Origin: Flavobacterium sp.
GTDB taxonomy: Bacteria; Bacteroidota; Bacteroidia; Flavobacteriales; Flavobacteriaceae
Direction: 5' to 3'
DNA: 64,000 nt
Assembly: GCF_004211145.1 (NCBI RefSeq)
Contig: NZ_SEBS01000007.1
Span: 87,950 to 151,949, forward strand
The position numbers and the translations under genes are program-made. The notes under the pieces were generated by a model. The model ran no database searches, was not told the DNA's origin, and worked only from the letters and a program-made list of their open reading frames with translations. This document shows positions 17,487 to 25,727 of the stretch, one piece after another. The stretch's first letter is position 1. Each line of letters starts with the position of its first letter.

Positions 17487-18581
17487 TTACACATTAAATC
17501 GGAAATGCATCACATCTCCATCCTTAACGATATATTCCTTCCCTTCAACACGTAACTTCCCGGCTTCCTTCACTTTAGCTTCCGATCCGAACGACACGTA
17601 ATCATCATAAGCGATGACTTCGGCGCGAATAAATCCTTTCTCGAAATCGGTGTGGATCACGCTCGCAGCTCTCGGTGCCGTGTCTCCGATGTTGATCGTC
17701 CACGCGCGGACTTCTTTTACTCCGGCCGTGAAATACGTTTGTTGTTTCAATAATTTATATGCGGCGCGGATCAAAACCGACGCGCCCGGCTCTTCAAGAC
17801 CGACGTCGGCCAAAAACATGGCGCGCTCTTCGTACGTTTCGAGTTCGGTGATATCAGCTTCGGTCCCGACGGCAAGCACGATAACCTCAGCCTGTTCGTC
17901 TTTTACCATTTCACGCACCTTATCGACGTAAGCGTTGCCTGATACGGCCGAACCTTCGTCGACGTTACACACGTAAAGTACGGGTTTGGTCGTGATGAGT
18001 TGGAAATCTTCCATTAGCGCTTCTTCGTCGGCATTTGCGGGAACTACCGTACGAGCCGATTTGGCTTGCAACAATGCTTCGCGGATTTTATCGAGCAACG
18101 CTTTCTCAGTCTGGGCTTCCTTGTTTCCGGTTTTCGCGGCGCGACTCACTTTTTCAAGGCGTTTTTCGACGGTCTCCAAATCTTTCAATTGGAGTTCGAT
18201 GTCGATAGTTTCCTTGTCGCGGATCGGGTTTACGTTTCCGTCGACGTGAACGATATTGTCGTTATCGAAACAACGCAACACGTGGATGATCGCGTTACAC
18301 TCGCGGATATTTCCCAAAAATTGGTTTCCGAGACCTTCGCCTTTGCTCGCACCTTTCACCAATCCGGCGATGTCGACGATATCGACTGTTGCGGGTTGGA
18401 CGCGTTCAGGATTTACGAGTTCTTCGAGTTTCTGCAGTCTCGGATCGGGAACGTTCACTACCCCGATGTTCGGTTCTATGGTACAGAACGGGAAGTTGGC
18501 GCTTTGTGCTTTTGCGCTCGATAAACAATTGAAAAGAGTTGATTTTCCTACGTTTGGCAACCCTACGATTCCTGCTTTCAT
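17487..18581 (-). CDS. ychF: YchF/OLA1-family P-loop nucleotidase
   Basis: This 364-residue protein (the usual length) has G1 GLPNVGKSTLFN at residues 6-17, the switch region and DIAGLVKGASKGEGLGNQFL. A NVDE motif replaces the GTPase NKxD, which explains the family's ATP preference. A C-terminal TGS-like domain (YDDYVSFGSEAKVKEAGKLRVEGKEYIVKDGD) follows. YchF binds ribosomes and takes part in translation and oxidative stress responses. It stands alone with its own promoter-like box and terminator. Confidence 0.95.
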   Translation of the reverse strand: MKAGIVGLPNVGKSTLFNCLSSAKAQSANFPFCTIEPNIGVVNVPDPRLQKLEELVNPERVQPATVDIVDIAGLVKGASKGEGLGNQFLGNIRECNAIIHVLRCFDNDNIVHVDGNVNPIRDKETIDIELQLKDLETVEKRLEKVSRAAKTGNKEAQTEKALLDKIREALLQAKSARTVVPANADEEALMEDFQLITTKPVLYVCNVDEGSAVSGNAYVDKVREMVKDEQAEVIVLAVGTEADITELETYEERAMFLADVGLEEPGASVLIRAAYKLLKQQTYFTAGVKEVRAWTINIGDTAPRAASVIHTDFEKGFIRAEVIAYDDYVSFGSEAKVKEAGKLRVEGKEYIVKDGDVMHFRFNV

Positions 18582-18606
18582 GGTTATTTTTATTTCAAAA
18601 AGTGCG

Positions 18607-18614
18607 CAAATATA
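18607..18614 (-). promoter_or_regulatory. -7 element (TATATTTG) before ychF
   Basis: The minus strand reads TATATTTG, a TAnnTTTG match, 25 bases before the ychF ATG. No clear -33 TTG is seen at 19-20 bases. Confidence 0.45.
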
Positions 18615-18689
18615 CGCATATAATCGGGAGCTGTCTTAATTATGTAAATCAAAAAAAAAATTGTGTAAGCTATCCTGAAGCCCATAATC

Positions 18690-18697
18690 TAACTTTG
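18690..18697 (+). promoter_or_regulatory. -7 element (TAACTTTG) before the 18720 gene
   Basis: A perfect TAnnTTTG lies 22 bases before the ATG. The nearest TTG (18661) is rather far upstream for a -33 element. Confidence 0.5.
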
Positions 18698-18719
18698 CTA
18701 AAACCAAAATACAATAATC

Positions 18720-19259
18720 ATGAAAAGATTGATCTTAACAGCAACAGCAATAGTTTTCGGGATCACAACCCAAGCTCAAACGCAACAACAAGTCCAAAAA
18801 GAATCGACGACTACGGTTACGACCGTGAAGGATTCCGACGGTGAAAAACAACTCGTCAAGACAAAAACGGAACAGCAAGTACAAAACCTTGAGTTCCAGG
18901 ATGCGAATTCAAAAGCGTTGAACAAGGATTTGGCGGCTTCTCCGACTCAGGTGATGGCGACAACGACGATCACGGCGCCCGATGGAACGACGAGAACAGT
19001 CGATGTTGACCGTTCTGCCTACTACACGTCAGGAAGTTCGAAATATCAAGTCAAAATCGATAACGTCGGATATACGATGGTCAACGATGGGAAACCATAC
19101 GGCCGATTGAGAAACGTTGGTCCGAACAATTACATCTACACAAACACAAAAGGAAAAACAGCCTACGCTCATTTTGATGGCAGCGGAAACCTTGTCGTAA
19201 GCACTTACGATTCAAAGACCGATAAAATCACTACTGAAACGTATACCAGAGGGCAGTAA
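18720..19259 (+). CDS. exported hypothetical protein
   Basis: This 179-residue protein has a signal peptide (MKRLILTATAIVFGITTQAQ) and then a Q/T/V-rich low-complexity stretch (QQQVQKESTTTVTTVKDSDG). The globular C-terminal half has Y-rich strands (GRLRNVGPNNYIYTNTKGKTAYAHFDGSG). There is no lipobox, so it is periplasmic or secreted. No T9SS tail is present. I recognise no family. It is a monocistronic gene bounded by a promoter-like box and an intrinsic terminator. Confidence 0.75.
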   Translation: MKRLILTATAIVFGITTQAQTQQQVQKESTTTVTTVKDSDGEKQLVKTKTEQQVQNLEFQDANSKALNKDLAASPTQVMATTTITAPDGTTRTVDVDRSAYYTSGSSKYQVKIDNVGYTMVNDGKPYGRLRNVGPNNYIYTNTKGKTAYAHFDGSGNLVVSTYDSKTDKITTETYTRGQ

Positions 19260-19290
19260 TCTTCTTAACACTCCATATATACCACAAAAA

Positions 19291-19321
19291 ATCCTGAGTT
19301 TTTTAACTCAGGATTTTTTTT
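19291..19321 (+). terminator. intrinsic terminator of the 18720 gene
   Basis: ATCCTGAGTT and AACTCAGGAT form a 10-bp stem with a TTTT loop, followed by a seven-T run. Confidence 0.92.
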
Positions 19322-19360
19322 GTGCAAAGTGCAGAGTGCAAAGTGCAGGGTGCAAATCGC
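19321..19360. repeat. GTGCAAA minisatellite, block 1
   Basis: Tandem seven-base units of the type GTGCAAA / GTGCAGA / GTGCAGG. Related blocks in the other orientation flank the ferredoxin gene at 19460-19489 and 19866-19893. Confidence 0.75.
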
Positions 19361-19372
19361 AAAGACTATGCA

Positions 19373-19403
19373 CAAAAAAAAGTCGGACCAATCAGATCCG
19401 GCT
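19373..19403 (-). terminator. intrinsic terminator of the ferredoxin gene
   Basis: On the minus strand AGCCGGA pairs with TCCGACT (one G-T) and is followed by eight T residues. The plus strand also has a T-rich tract, so it may work in both directions. Confidence 0.75.
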
Positions 19404-19459
19404 TTTTAATTTTTTATAGTCTTTAAGACTAACTTTTTCTTCTACGAATAATTACTCCT

Positions 19460-19489
19460 GCGCTCTGCACCTTGCACTTTGCACTACTC
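19460..19489. repeat. GTGCAAA minisatellite, block 2, at the ferredoxin stop codon
   Basis: On the minus strand the repeat starts at the TAG stop of the ferredoxin gene and runs TGCAAAGTGCAAGGTGCAGAGCGC. It therefore abuts, and partly supplies, the gene end. Confidence 0.7.
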
Positions 19490-19834
19490 ATTATGCAAAA
19501 ACGCCTGCCTATCCAACAAAACCTCCTCGCTTTCCACATGGTCTTCGTCAGGAACGCAACAATCGACGGGGCAAACCGCGGCGCATTGTGGCTCGTCGTG
19601 AAAACCTTTGCATTCGGTGCACTTTCCGGGAACTATGTAGTAGATGTCGTCAGAAACCGGTGTTTGCGCATCCTCGGCATCGACCTCTTCGCCCGAAGGC
19701 AATACGATCTTACCGCGAAGTGACGTTCCGTCTTTATAGCGCCAATCGTCGGCGCCTTCGTAGATGGCCGTGTTTGGACATTCGGGCTCGCAGGCTCCGC
19801 AGTTGATACATTCGTCGGTTATGATAATAGCCAT
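19484..19834 (-). CDS. 4Fe-4S dicluster ferredoxin
   Basis: This 116-residue protein starts at the ATG at 19834, giving [20 protein letters not shown]; an upstream in-frame start at 19873 lies in repeat DNA and is not credible. Two cluster motifs are visible: CxxCxxCxxxCP (residues 9-20) and the split [21 protein letters not shown]. The insertion between the cysteines of the second motif is typical of YfhL-like bacterial 2[4Fe-4S] ferredoxins. It is an electron carrier in the cytosol and is divergent from the acyl-CoA reductase gene. Confidence 0.9.
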   Translation of the reverse strand: MAIIITDECINCGACEPECPNTAIYEGADDWRYKDGTSLRGKIVLPSGEEVDAEDAQTPVSDDIYYIVPGKCTECKGFHDEPQCAAVCPVDCCVPDEDHVESEEVLLDRQAFLHNE

Positions 19835-19865
19835 AGCAGTTCGGATTTGGTCAACGGGCAGTAAC

Positions 19866-19893
19866 TTTTGCACTTTGCACTTTGCACTTCAGC
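19866..19893. repeat. GTGCAAA minisatellite, block 3
   Basis: TTTGCACTTTGCACTTTGCACTT lies between the divergent ferredoxin and acyl-CoA reductase genes. One TTTG unit is positioned as a -33 promoter box. Confidence 0.75.
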
Positions 19894-19911
19894 ACTCCTA
19901 CCCTACTTTTG
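19881..19911 (+). promoter_or_regulatory. promoter TTTG-N19-TACTTTTG for the acyl-CoA reductase gene
   Basis: TTTG at 19881-19884 and TACTTTTG at 19904-19911 are 19 bases apart, the classic Bacteroidota spacing. The ATG at 19951 is 39 bases downstream. The -33 element is part of the GTGCAAA repeat. Confidence 0.75.
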
Positions 19912-19950
19912 TGCAAAATTACGGCAAAAGTCCGTATTGGCAAACCTATT

Positions 19951-21018
19951 ATGACAGCTTTAGATAAAATGAACGCGTTTATTGCTCTTGGGGATTTCCT
20001 GAGACAGTTCAAAGACGAGAATCCGGTGCAAGACGAACACGTTACATTCAACGAAATTTTCTTTTCAGACTTCGAGAAACTCATCGCGCTTTCGCAATCG
20101 CACAACGGTTGGTACACGCCTGAACAAGTGCGGTTCGCGATTTCGTCTTGGGCCGACGCGTTGACCCGCGAAAATCTGACCGAATGGCTGTCGCCTTACG
20201 AAATCAAAGAGCGCGAACCCAAAACCATCGGGCTTGTCTTGGCGGGAAACATTCCGTTGGTTGGTTTCCACGATTTCCTTTCGGTGATCTTATCGGGCAA
20301 TAAGGCGTTGCTCAAATTGTCGTCGAACGACCAGAAATTGCTGCCGTTCCTGGCCAAGTTTCTCGTGACGGTCGAACCTGAACTCGGCAATTTCATCGAA
20401 TGGAGCGAAGGAAAACTCGAAAACTTCGACGCCGTGATAGCAACGGGAAGCAACAACACGGCGCGTTACTTCGAATATTATTTCAAGGACAAACCGAGCA
20501 TCATCCGCAAGAATAGAAACTCCGTCGCCGTTCTGGACGGAAACGAGACACACGAGCAACTCGTGGCTTTGGGCGAGGACATTTTCCGATATTTCGGCCT
20601 CGGATGCCGCAACGTTTCCAAACTATTCGTGCCGACGGGATATGACTTCACACCCTTTTTCGAAGCGATATTTGCCTACAAAGACGTCATCGAATACGAG
20701 AAATACGCGAACAATTACGACTACAACAAGGCCGTTTTCCTGATGAGCAACTTCAAATTGCGCGACAACGGTTTCTTGACGATCAAGGAAGATTCCAGCT
20801 ACGCCTCGCCTATTTCGAGCGTTTTCTATGAATTTTACGACAATATTTCGGACATCATAAATCGTCTGCAAAAAGATGACAATCAGATACAATGCATCGT
20901 TTCGTCGGGAATCGTCGAGAACAGCGTCGATTTCGGACAGACGCAGAAACCGGAGCTTTGGGATTACGCCGACAACGTCGACACCATGCGATTCCTGACG
21001 GGGATTTCCTATATTTAG
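19951..21018 (+). CDS. acyl-CoA reductase (LuxC family)
   Basis: This is 355 residues from the ATG at 19951; the 19882 start lies upstream of the promoter and is rejected. The sequence contains the LuxC/ALDH-like segments GLVLAGNIPLVGFHDFLSVILSGNK (cofactor fold) and FGLGCRNVSKLFVP with the catalytic cysteine. The family reduces fatty acyl-CoA or acyl-ACP to aldehydes with NADPH. In Flavobacteriaceae this gene recurrently sits next to the ferredoxin and serC genes, as here, but no physiological role is settled. Confidence 0.85.
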   Translation: MTALDKMNAFIALGDFLRQFKDENPVQDEHVTFNEIFFSDFEKLIALSQSHNGWYTPEQVRFAISSWADALTRENLTEWLSPYEIKEREPKTIGLVLAGNIPLVGFHDFLSVILSGNKALLKLSSNDQKLLPFLAKFLVTVEPELGNFIEWSEGKLENFDAVIATGSNNTARYFEYYFKDKPSIIRKNRNSVAVLDGNETHEQLVALGEDIFRYFGLGCRNVSKLFVPTGYDFTPFFEAIFAYKDVIEYEKYANNYDYNKAVFLMSNFKLRDNGFLTIKEDSSYASPISSVFYEFYDNISDIINRLQKDDNQIQCIVSSGIVENSVDFGQTQKPELWDYADNVDTMRFLTGISYI

Positions 21019-21032
21019 GAAAAATTCCGAAC

Positions 21033-22460
21033 ATGAGAAAAATTACGCTTCTCGCGCTGTTGTTTATCAGTCAATTGCAGGCCCAGATTATTGGGACGCC
21101 ATTCGATACGAGCGATAATTTGATCAATTTCTTCGCCGCGAACGTTGCCATCAACGGGAACGAAGTGCTTGCGAGCGGGCTCAATCCCCAATTTCCGACC
21201 GGCCCCGGACAACTCAAATCGTTTTTGTTTACGTGGAACGGCTCGCAAATGACCGAGACCCAGACTTTTTATCCGGACGATCTCGTCGACGGTGACAGTT
21301 TCGGGCATTTCTTCGATATCGCCGACGAATATCTCGCGATCTCGGCTCCGCAACAGGACGGCGTCGGAATCAATACGGGCGCGGTTTACATCTACCGAAA
21401 AATCGCAGGCGTTTGGTCGCTTTCCCAAAAAATAACCGCCAACGACGCCGTCGCCCAGGACCAATTCGGCATGTATGTGACGATCGAAGGCGATTTCCTT
21501 TTCGTTTCGTCCTATCTCACGGCAAGCGGGAACAATACTACGGGCGCGGTTTACGTGTACAAACGCAACGCAACGAACTGGGATTTTCACCAAAAATTGT
21601 CAATTCCTTCGACGTCGCATCTGGGTTTGAAAACCGAAGCACGGCAAGGTCGACTGATCGCGGCCTCCGACAATACATCGGGATCGCGCATCTTCCACAG
21701 TTTTGCGCTCGTGGGCGATACGTGGACGTTTGAAGACTCGACCGAAGGTTTCGGGAATCTTAGCTCGTACGCCGCCGATTTCAGCTATGACAACGGCAAA
21801 ATTTACGTCGTGCATTCGAGCGGTTCTCAAGGCAACGGAATCGTTGCGACCTTGGCTTTGGATAACGGCGCTTGGACGAATGAAAGCTCGTTCGACATCG
21901 ATCCGTCGTACGGGGCCGATTACAACTTCGGGCATATTCTGGTGCGCGATGAAAAGATGTTTTTGGGCGCATTTTTCTACACGTTGCAGATCCAGCGGAA
22001 ATGGAAGGCTATCGTTCTTGCGAACCAGGACAACGCGTGGAATTACCAATTCGCGCTCATGGGAAGCGGCGCCGACGGACAGGACGATCACTTCGGGAAC
22101 GCGTTCGCATACGATCCCGATTCGGGAAAATTGATCGTGGGCGCATACCAGGAAGGAAATGTTTCGCCTTTGCCCGGCGGAAAAGCGTACTGGTTCGATT
22201 TGCAATTGTCGACGCCTGAACAGAACGAGAATCTCGTGACGATATATCCAAATCCGGCGAGCGGGACGCTTTTCGTGAAATCGGATTTCAACACGTCGGT
22301 CGAAAAATTGGAACTGTACTCAATTACGGGCGCGCTTATTAAAACCGTTGACCGAAGTCCCGACCGCATGCGGATCGATGAAATCACGAGCGGCGTTTAC
22401 CTCTTGAAAGTCATTTTTTCTGATGGTACGATTTCAACACATCGCATCCTTAAACAGTGA
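21033..22460 (+). CDS. T9SS-secreted beta-propeller (FG-GAP-like) protein
   Basis: This is 475 residues from the ATG at 21033. A signal peptide (MRKITLLALLFISQLQAQ) precedes FG-GAP/integrin-like repeats (GDSFGHFFDIADEYLAISAPQQDG, QDQFGMYVTIEGDFLFVSSY, DDHFGNAFAYDPDSGKLIVGAY). A C-terminal type A sorting domain starts at YPNPASGTLFV and ends GVYLLKVIFSDGTISTHRILKQ. It is exported by Sec, then by the type IX system, and attached to the surface or released. It starts 14 bases after the acyl-CoA reductase gene. Confidence 0.88.
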   Translation: MRKITLLALLFISQLQAQIIGTPFDTSDNLINFFAANVAINGNEVLASGLNPQFPTGPGQLKSFLFTWNGSQMTETQTFYPDDLVDGDSFGHFFDIADEYLAISAPQQDGVGINTGAVYIYRKIAGVWSLSQKITANDAVAQDQFGMYVTIEGDFLFVSSYLTASGNNTTGAVYVYKRNATNWDFHQKLSIPSTSHLGLKTEARQGRLIAASDNTSGSRIFHSFALVGDTWTFEDSTEGFGNLSSYAADFSYDNGKIYVVHSSGSQGNGIVATLALDNGAWTNESSFDIDPSYGADYNFGHILVRDEKMFLGAFFYTLQIQRKWKAIVLANQDNAWNYQFALMGSGADGQDDHFGNAFAYDPDSGKLIVGAYQEGNVSPLPGGKAYWFDLQLSTPEQNENLVTIYPNPASGTLFVKSDFNTSVEKLELYSITGALIKTVDRSPDRMRIDEITSGVYLLKVIFSDGTISTHRILKQ

Positions 22461-22559
22461 ACTATATCGTTTTCTGTTGATAACATAGGTTAATTATTCA
22501 TAAAAATCCTATTCGTTTCGCATTCTGTTTACGAAATTTGCGAAAATTTTTTCAGAAAC

Positions 22560-23630
22560 ATGAAGAAACACAACTATAGCGCAGGCCCATCGATTCTTCC
22601 TCAGGAAGTGCTTCAAAAAGCAGCTGCGGCCGTGCTCGATTTCAACAATTCAGGATTGTCGTTGTTGGAAATTTCCCACCGAAGCAAGGATTTCGTAGCC
22701 GTCATGGACGAAGCGCGCGCCCTTGTCCTCGAACTTATGGGACTCGAAGGCAAAGGCTACCAAGCCTTGTTTTTGCACGGAGGCGCAAGCCTTGAATTCC
22801 TGATGACGCCTTATAATCTGATGACCAAAGCCGGGAAAGCCGCCTATCTCGATACGGGAACCTGGGCGAGCGGCGCGATCAAAGAAGCCAAGGCTTTCGG
22901 GGAAACCGTGGTCGTGGCATCGTCGAAGGCCGAAAATTACACGCATATCCCAAAAGGCTATTCGATTCCTGAAGATGCCGACTACTTCCACTGCACGTCG
23001 AACAACACGATTTTCGGAACCCAGATGTTCGAGTTTCCCGATACCGACATGCCGATGGTATGCGACATGAGTTCGGATATTTTTTCACGCAGGATCGATT
23101 TCTCGAAATTCGGGATGATCTACGCGGGCGCACAGAAAAATATGGGACCTGCGGGCGTTACGCTCGTCGTCGTGAAAGAGGAAATCCTGGGCAAAACGGG
23201 ACGCACGATCCCGAACATGCTCAACTTGCAACAACACATCGAAAAGGAAAGCATGTACAACACGCCTCCCGTTTTCGCGACCTACACGAGTTTGCTGACC
23301 TTGCAATGGCTCAAAAACCTTGGCGGGATCGAGGCAATCGAAAAACAAAACAACGCCAAAGCCGAACTTTTGTACAATGAAATCGACCGCAACCCGTTAT
23401 TCACGGGAACGGCGGCAAAAGAAGACCGTTCGAAGATGAACGCTTGTTTTCTGCTCAACGACGAAGCGCACGCCGAAGCGTTCGACAAAGCGTGGAAAGC
23501 CGCGGGAATTTCAGGTTTGGCCGGACACCGTTCAGTTGGCGGTTACCGCGCGTCGATGTACAACGCCTTGCCGATCGAAAGCGTTCAGGTACTGGTCGAC
23601 GTGATGAAGAACCTCGAAAGTTCCATCTAA
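22560..23630 (+). CDS. serC: phosphoserine aminotransferase
   Basis: This 356-residue class V aminotransferase begins KHNYSAGPSILPQEVLQKA. The PLP lysine lies in YAGAQKNMGPAGVTLVV (near residue 190), and the C-terminus carries GHRSVGGYRASMYNALP. It converts 3-phosphohydroxypyruvate and glutamate to O-phosphoserine, the second step of serine synthesis, and can also act in the vitamin B6 pathway. serA follows after 162 bases that contain a GGATAGC repeat. Confidence 0.95.
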   Translation: MKKHNYSAGPSILPQEVLQKAAAAVLDFNNSGLSLLEISHRSKDFVAVMDEARALVLELMGLEGKGYQALFLHGGASLEFLMTPYNLMTKAGKAAYLDTGTWASGAIKEAKAFGETVVVASSKAENYTHIPKGYSIPEDADYFHCTSNNTIFGTQMFEFPDTDMPMVCDMSSDIFSRRIDFSKFGMIYAGAQKNMGPAGVTLVVVKEEILGKTGRTIPNMLNLQQHIEKESMYNTPPVFATYTSLLTLQWLKNLGGIEAIEKQNNAKAELLYNEIDRNPLFTGTAAKEDRSKMNACFLLNDEAHAEAFDKAWKAAGISGLAGHRSVGGYRASMYNALPIESVQVLVDVMKNLESSI

Positions 23631-23645
23631 CCAAAACCGCGGCCC

Positions 23646-23707
23646 GGATAGCAGCGGCATCCTTTTGTGCGCTTCTTTAGCGCGCAAAAGATACAGCGGA
23701 TAGCCGG
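23646..23707. repeat. GGATAGCAGCGGCATCC element, copy 2
   Basis: It has the same conserved ends as copy 1, but the variable stem is GTGCGC paired with GCGCGC around TTCTTTA. It begins 16 bases after the serC stop codon, between serC and serA. Confidence 0.85.
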
Positions 23708-23792
23708 ACACGTCCGCCCAAAAAACAATTTTAAAACGCAAGAGACTGAATCTTTTAACCATTAAATTTTTCAATCTTTCAATCTAAATAAA

Positions 23793-24755
23793 ATGAAAGT
23801 ACTAGCCAACGACGGCATTTCAAAAGCAGGCCAAACGGCCCTCGAAAAAGCCGGATTTGAAGTCATCACGACGAAAGTCGCCCAGGAACAAGTGGCGAAT
23901 TACATAAATGCGCATAAAGTCGAGGTGATTTTGGTGCGATCGGCGACGAAGGTCCGCAAGGAAATCATCGACAATTGCCCTTCGCTAAAGATCATCGGGC
24001 GAGGCGGCGTCGGGATGGACAACATCGATGTGGACTACGCGAGATCGAAAGGTTTGCACGTGATCAATACGCCTGCGTCGTCATCAGAATCAGTTGCCGA
24101 ATTGGTGTTCGCGCACCTGTTCAGCGGCGTGCGTTTCCTTCACGATTCGAACCGCAACATGCCGCTCGAAGGCGATTCGAACTTTGACGGTTTGAAGAAA
24201 GCGTATGCGAACGGGATTGAATTGCGTGGAAAAACGCTTGGGATCATCGGGTTCGGACGCATCGGACGCGCGGTCGCCAAAATCGGGCTCGGTCTTGGAA
24301 TGCGAGTGATCGCGTCGGACAAATTCGTCGGAAATGCTGAGATCAAAGTCGATTTTTACAACGGACAATTCATAAACGTCGACATCGTGACCGAACCGAT
24401 GGAAGATATCCTGAAACATTCGGATTTCATTTCGCTTCACGTTCCCGCCCAGGACGGTTATGTGATCGGACAGGCGGAATTCGAATCGATGAAAGACGGA
24501 GCCGGAATCGTAAACGCGTCGCGCGGTGGCGTAATCGACGAAGTGGCGTTGTTGGAAGCGCTCGACAGCGGTAAGATCCTGTTCGCGGGATTGGACGTGT
24601 TCGAGAACGAACCCTCGCCTGAAATCCAGATTTTGATGCACCCGAAAATTTCGTTGACGCCTCATATCGGAGCTGCGACGAACGAGGCTCAGGACCGAAT
24701 CGGAACGGAATTAGCGGAGCAGATCATCGGGCTTTTGAAACCGGAAGTTAATTGA
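23793..24755 (+). CDS. serA: D-3-phosphoglycerate dehydrogenase (short type)
   Basis: This 320-residue D-2-hydroxyacid dehydrogenase has the NAD-binding Rossmann motif LGIIGFGRIGRAVAKIG (near residue 150). The catalytic Arg is in NASRGGVIDE, the Glu in LDVFENEPSP and the His in TPHIGAATNEAQ. It lacks the C-terminal ACT domain that mediates serine feedback in longer SerA proteins. It catalyses the first committed step of serine synthesis. Its last codons run into an AT-rich repeat (PEVN, then TGA). Confidence 0.9.
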   Translation: MKVLANDGISKAGQTALEKAGFEVITTKVAQEQVANYINAHKVEVILVRSATKVRKEIIDNCPSLKIIGRGGVGMDNIDVDYARSKGLHVINTPASSSESVAELVFAHLFSGVRFLHDSNRNMPLEGDSNFDGLKKAYANGIELRGKTLGIIGFGRIGRAVAKIGLGLGMRVIASDKFVGNAEIKVDFYNGQFINVDIVTEPMEDILKHSDFISLHVPAQDGYVIGQAEFESMKDGAGIVNASRGGVIDEVALLEALDSGKILFAGLDVFENEPSPEIQILMHPKISLTPHIGAATNEAQDRIGTELAEQIIGLLKPEVN

Positions 24756-24816
24756 TGATTGACAATTGATAATTGACAATTGATAATTGACAATTGATAA
24801 TTAATAATTAATAATT
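24750..24816. repeat. ATTGACAATTGATAATTGACAATTG repeat at the serA stop codon
   Basis: Alternating AATTGACAATTGATAATTG units start at the serA stop codon and end in AATTAATAATTAATAATTGG next to the terminator hairpin. Confidence 0.8.
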
Positions 24817-24846
24817 GGCGTGAGGTAAGATTCACGCCATTTTTGT
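24817..24846 (+). terminator. intrinsic terminator of serA
   Basis: GGCGTGA and TCACGCC form a 7-bp stem with an eight-base loop, followed by ATTTTTG and further T residues. It is embedded in AT repeats. Confidence 0.85.
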
Positions 24847-24867
24847 TTTTGGACGTTTGGGAGTGGA

Positions 24868-25169
24868 CAATTGACAATTGACAATTGATAATGGAGAATG
24901 GTGAATGGAGAATGGAAAATTGATAATGGAAAATTGGTAACTGATAATCAGCTGTGATATCTATTTTACGCCTTTGCTTTTGTCCGACAAAAATGGAATC
25001 TAACTTTTGTTTTTTTCTTTCACGTTCGGCATAACTAATCGCCAAAAAAGCGATGAGATTTCCGGCTACCCAATAATTATTAATTATTCATTGTTAATTA
25101 TTCATTGTTAATCATTCATTGTCAATTGTCAATCATCCATTGTCAATTGTCAATTGCCAATTGTCAATT
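24868..25169. repeat. dispersed AT-rich CAATTGTCAATTG repeat tract, no gene
   Basis: The serA to DUF6146 gap holds blocks of ACAATTGACAATTGATAATGGAGAATGG (24868-24945) and, in the other orientation, TTAATTATTCATTGTCAATTGTCAATTGCC (25070-25168). I see no convincing coding sequence between 24756 and 25232; the minus-strand frame here is repeat-derived. Confidence 0.75.
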
Positions 25170-25232
25170 AAATCCCAACGTCATCCAACCCAATCCCCCG
25201 AATCCGTATCTTTAAGTAGAAAATGAAACATC

Positions 25233-25667
25233 ATGAAAAAAAACCTGATTGCATTTTCGATTGTGTGCCTATCGATTTACGCGTGTTCGACACAGCAAGG
25301 TTCGATCGCAAAAACGGATTCGAAAACAACGACTACAAAGAACGACACGGTTCGGATCGCAAATGATTCGCTGCAGTATGAAGTGATTATCATCGACGGC
25401 GGTTTCAACACCTGGCTGGTATCACAGGCACAACCGAGAGGTTTCTATTCCCAATCGTATCTCGAGGCCCGAAACATACCTTGGGTAACCGAATGGAATT
25501 TCCGCGTGAGGCAACCGCAGCGCTACGGCAATCTCTATCAAATGGAAATCGACTACCGGCAGGGCACGAATTACGGCTATGAAGTGAATTACCTGCTATT
25601 CAATTACCTCACGTATTTCCAAATCCAGAACAACCAAAAGCTCAGCGGCGCAATCCCGCGTCCTTAA
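25233..25667 (+). CDS. DUF6146 family lipoprotein
   Basis: This 144-residue protein has a lipoprotein signal (KNLIAFSIVCLSIYAC, lipobox Cys18). The conserved core is YEVIIIDGGFNTWLVSQAQPRGFYSQSYLEARN and YEVNYLLFNYLTYFQIQNNQKLSG. The family is typical of Flavobacteriaceae and is found downstream of serA. Its function is unknown. A near-consensus -7 box (TATCTTTA) lies about 20 bases before the ATG. Confidence 0.75.
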   Translation: MKKNLIAFSIVCLSIYACSTQQGSIAKTDSKTTTTKNDTVRIANDSLQYEVIIIDGGFNTWLVSQAQPRGFYSQSYLEARNIPWVTEWNFRVRQPQRYGNLYQMEIDYRQGTNYGYEVNYLLFNYLTYFQIQNNQKLSGAIPRP

Positions 25668-25679
25668 CTCATATTTGGC

Positions 25680-25710
25680 TTGCGACGCGCCCGATTTTAT
25701 GTTATTTTTG
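25680..25710 (+). promoter_or_regulatory. promoter TTG-N20-TATTTTTG for the 25728 gene
   Basis: TTG at 25680-25682 and TATTTTTG at 25703-25710 match the Bacteroidota primary promoter. The ATG follows 17 bases later. Confidence 0.7.
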
Positions 25711-25727
25711 GGTCATAGTCAACCCAA

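Noticed and set aside
24750..25169. CRISPR-like regular repeats
   Set aside because: The units are short, AT-rich and contiguous without unique spacers of constant length, and no cas gene is nearby. They are a minisatellite-type repeat.
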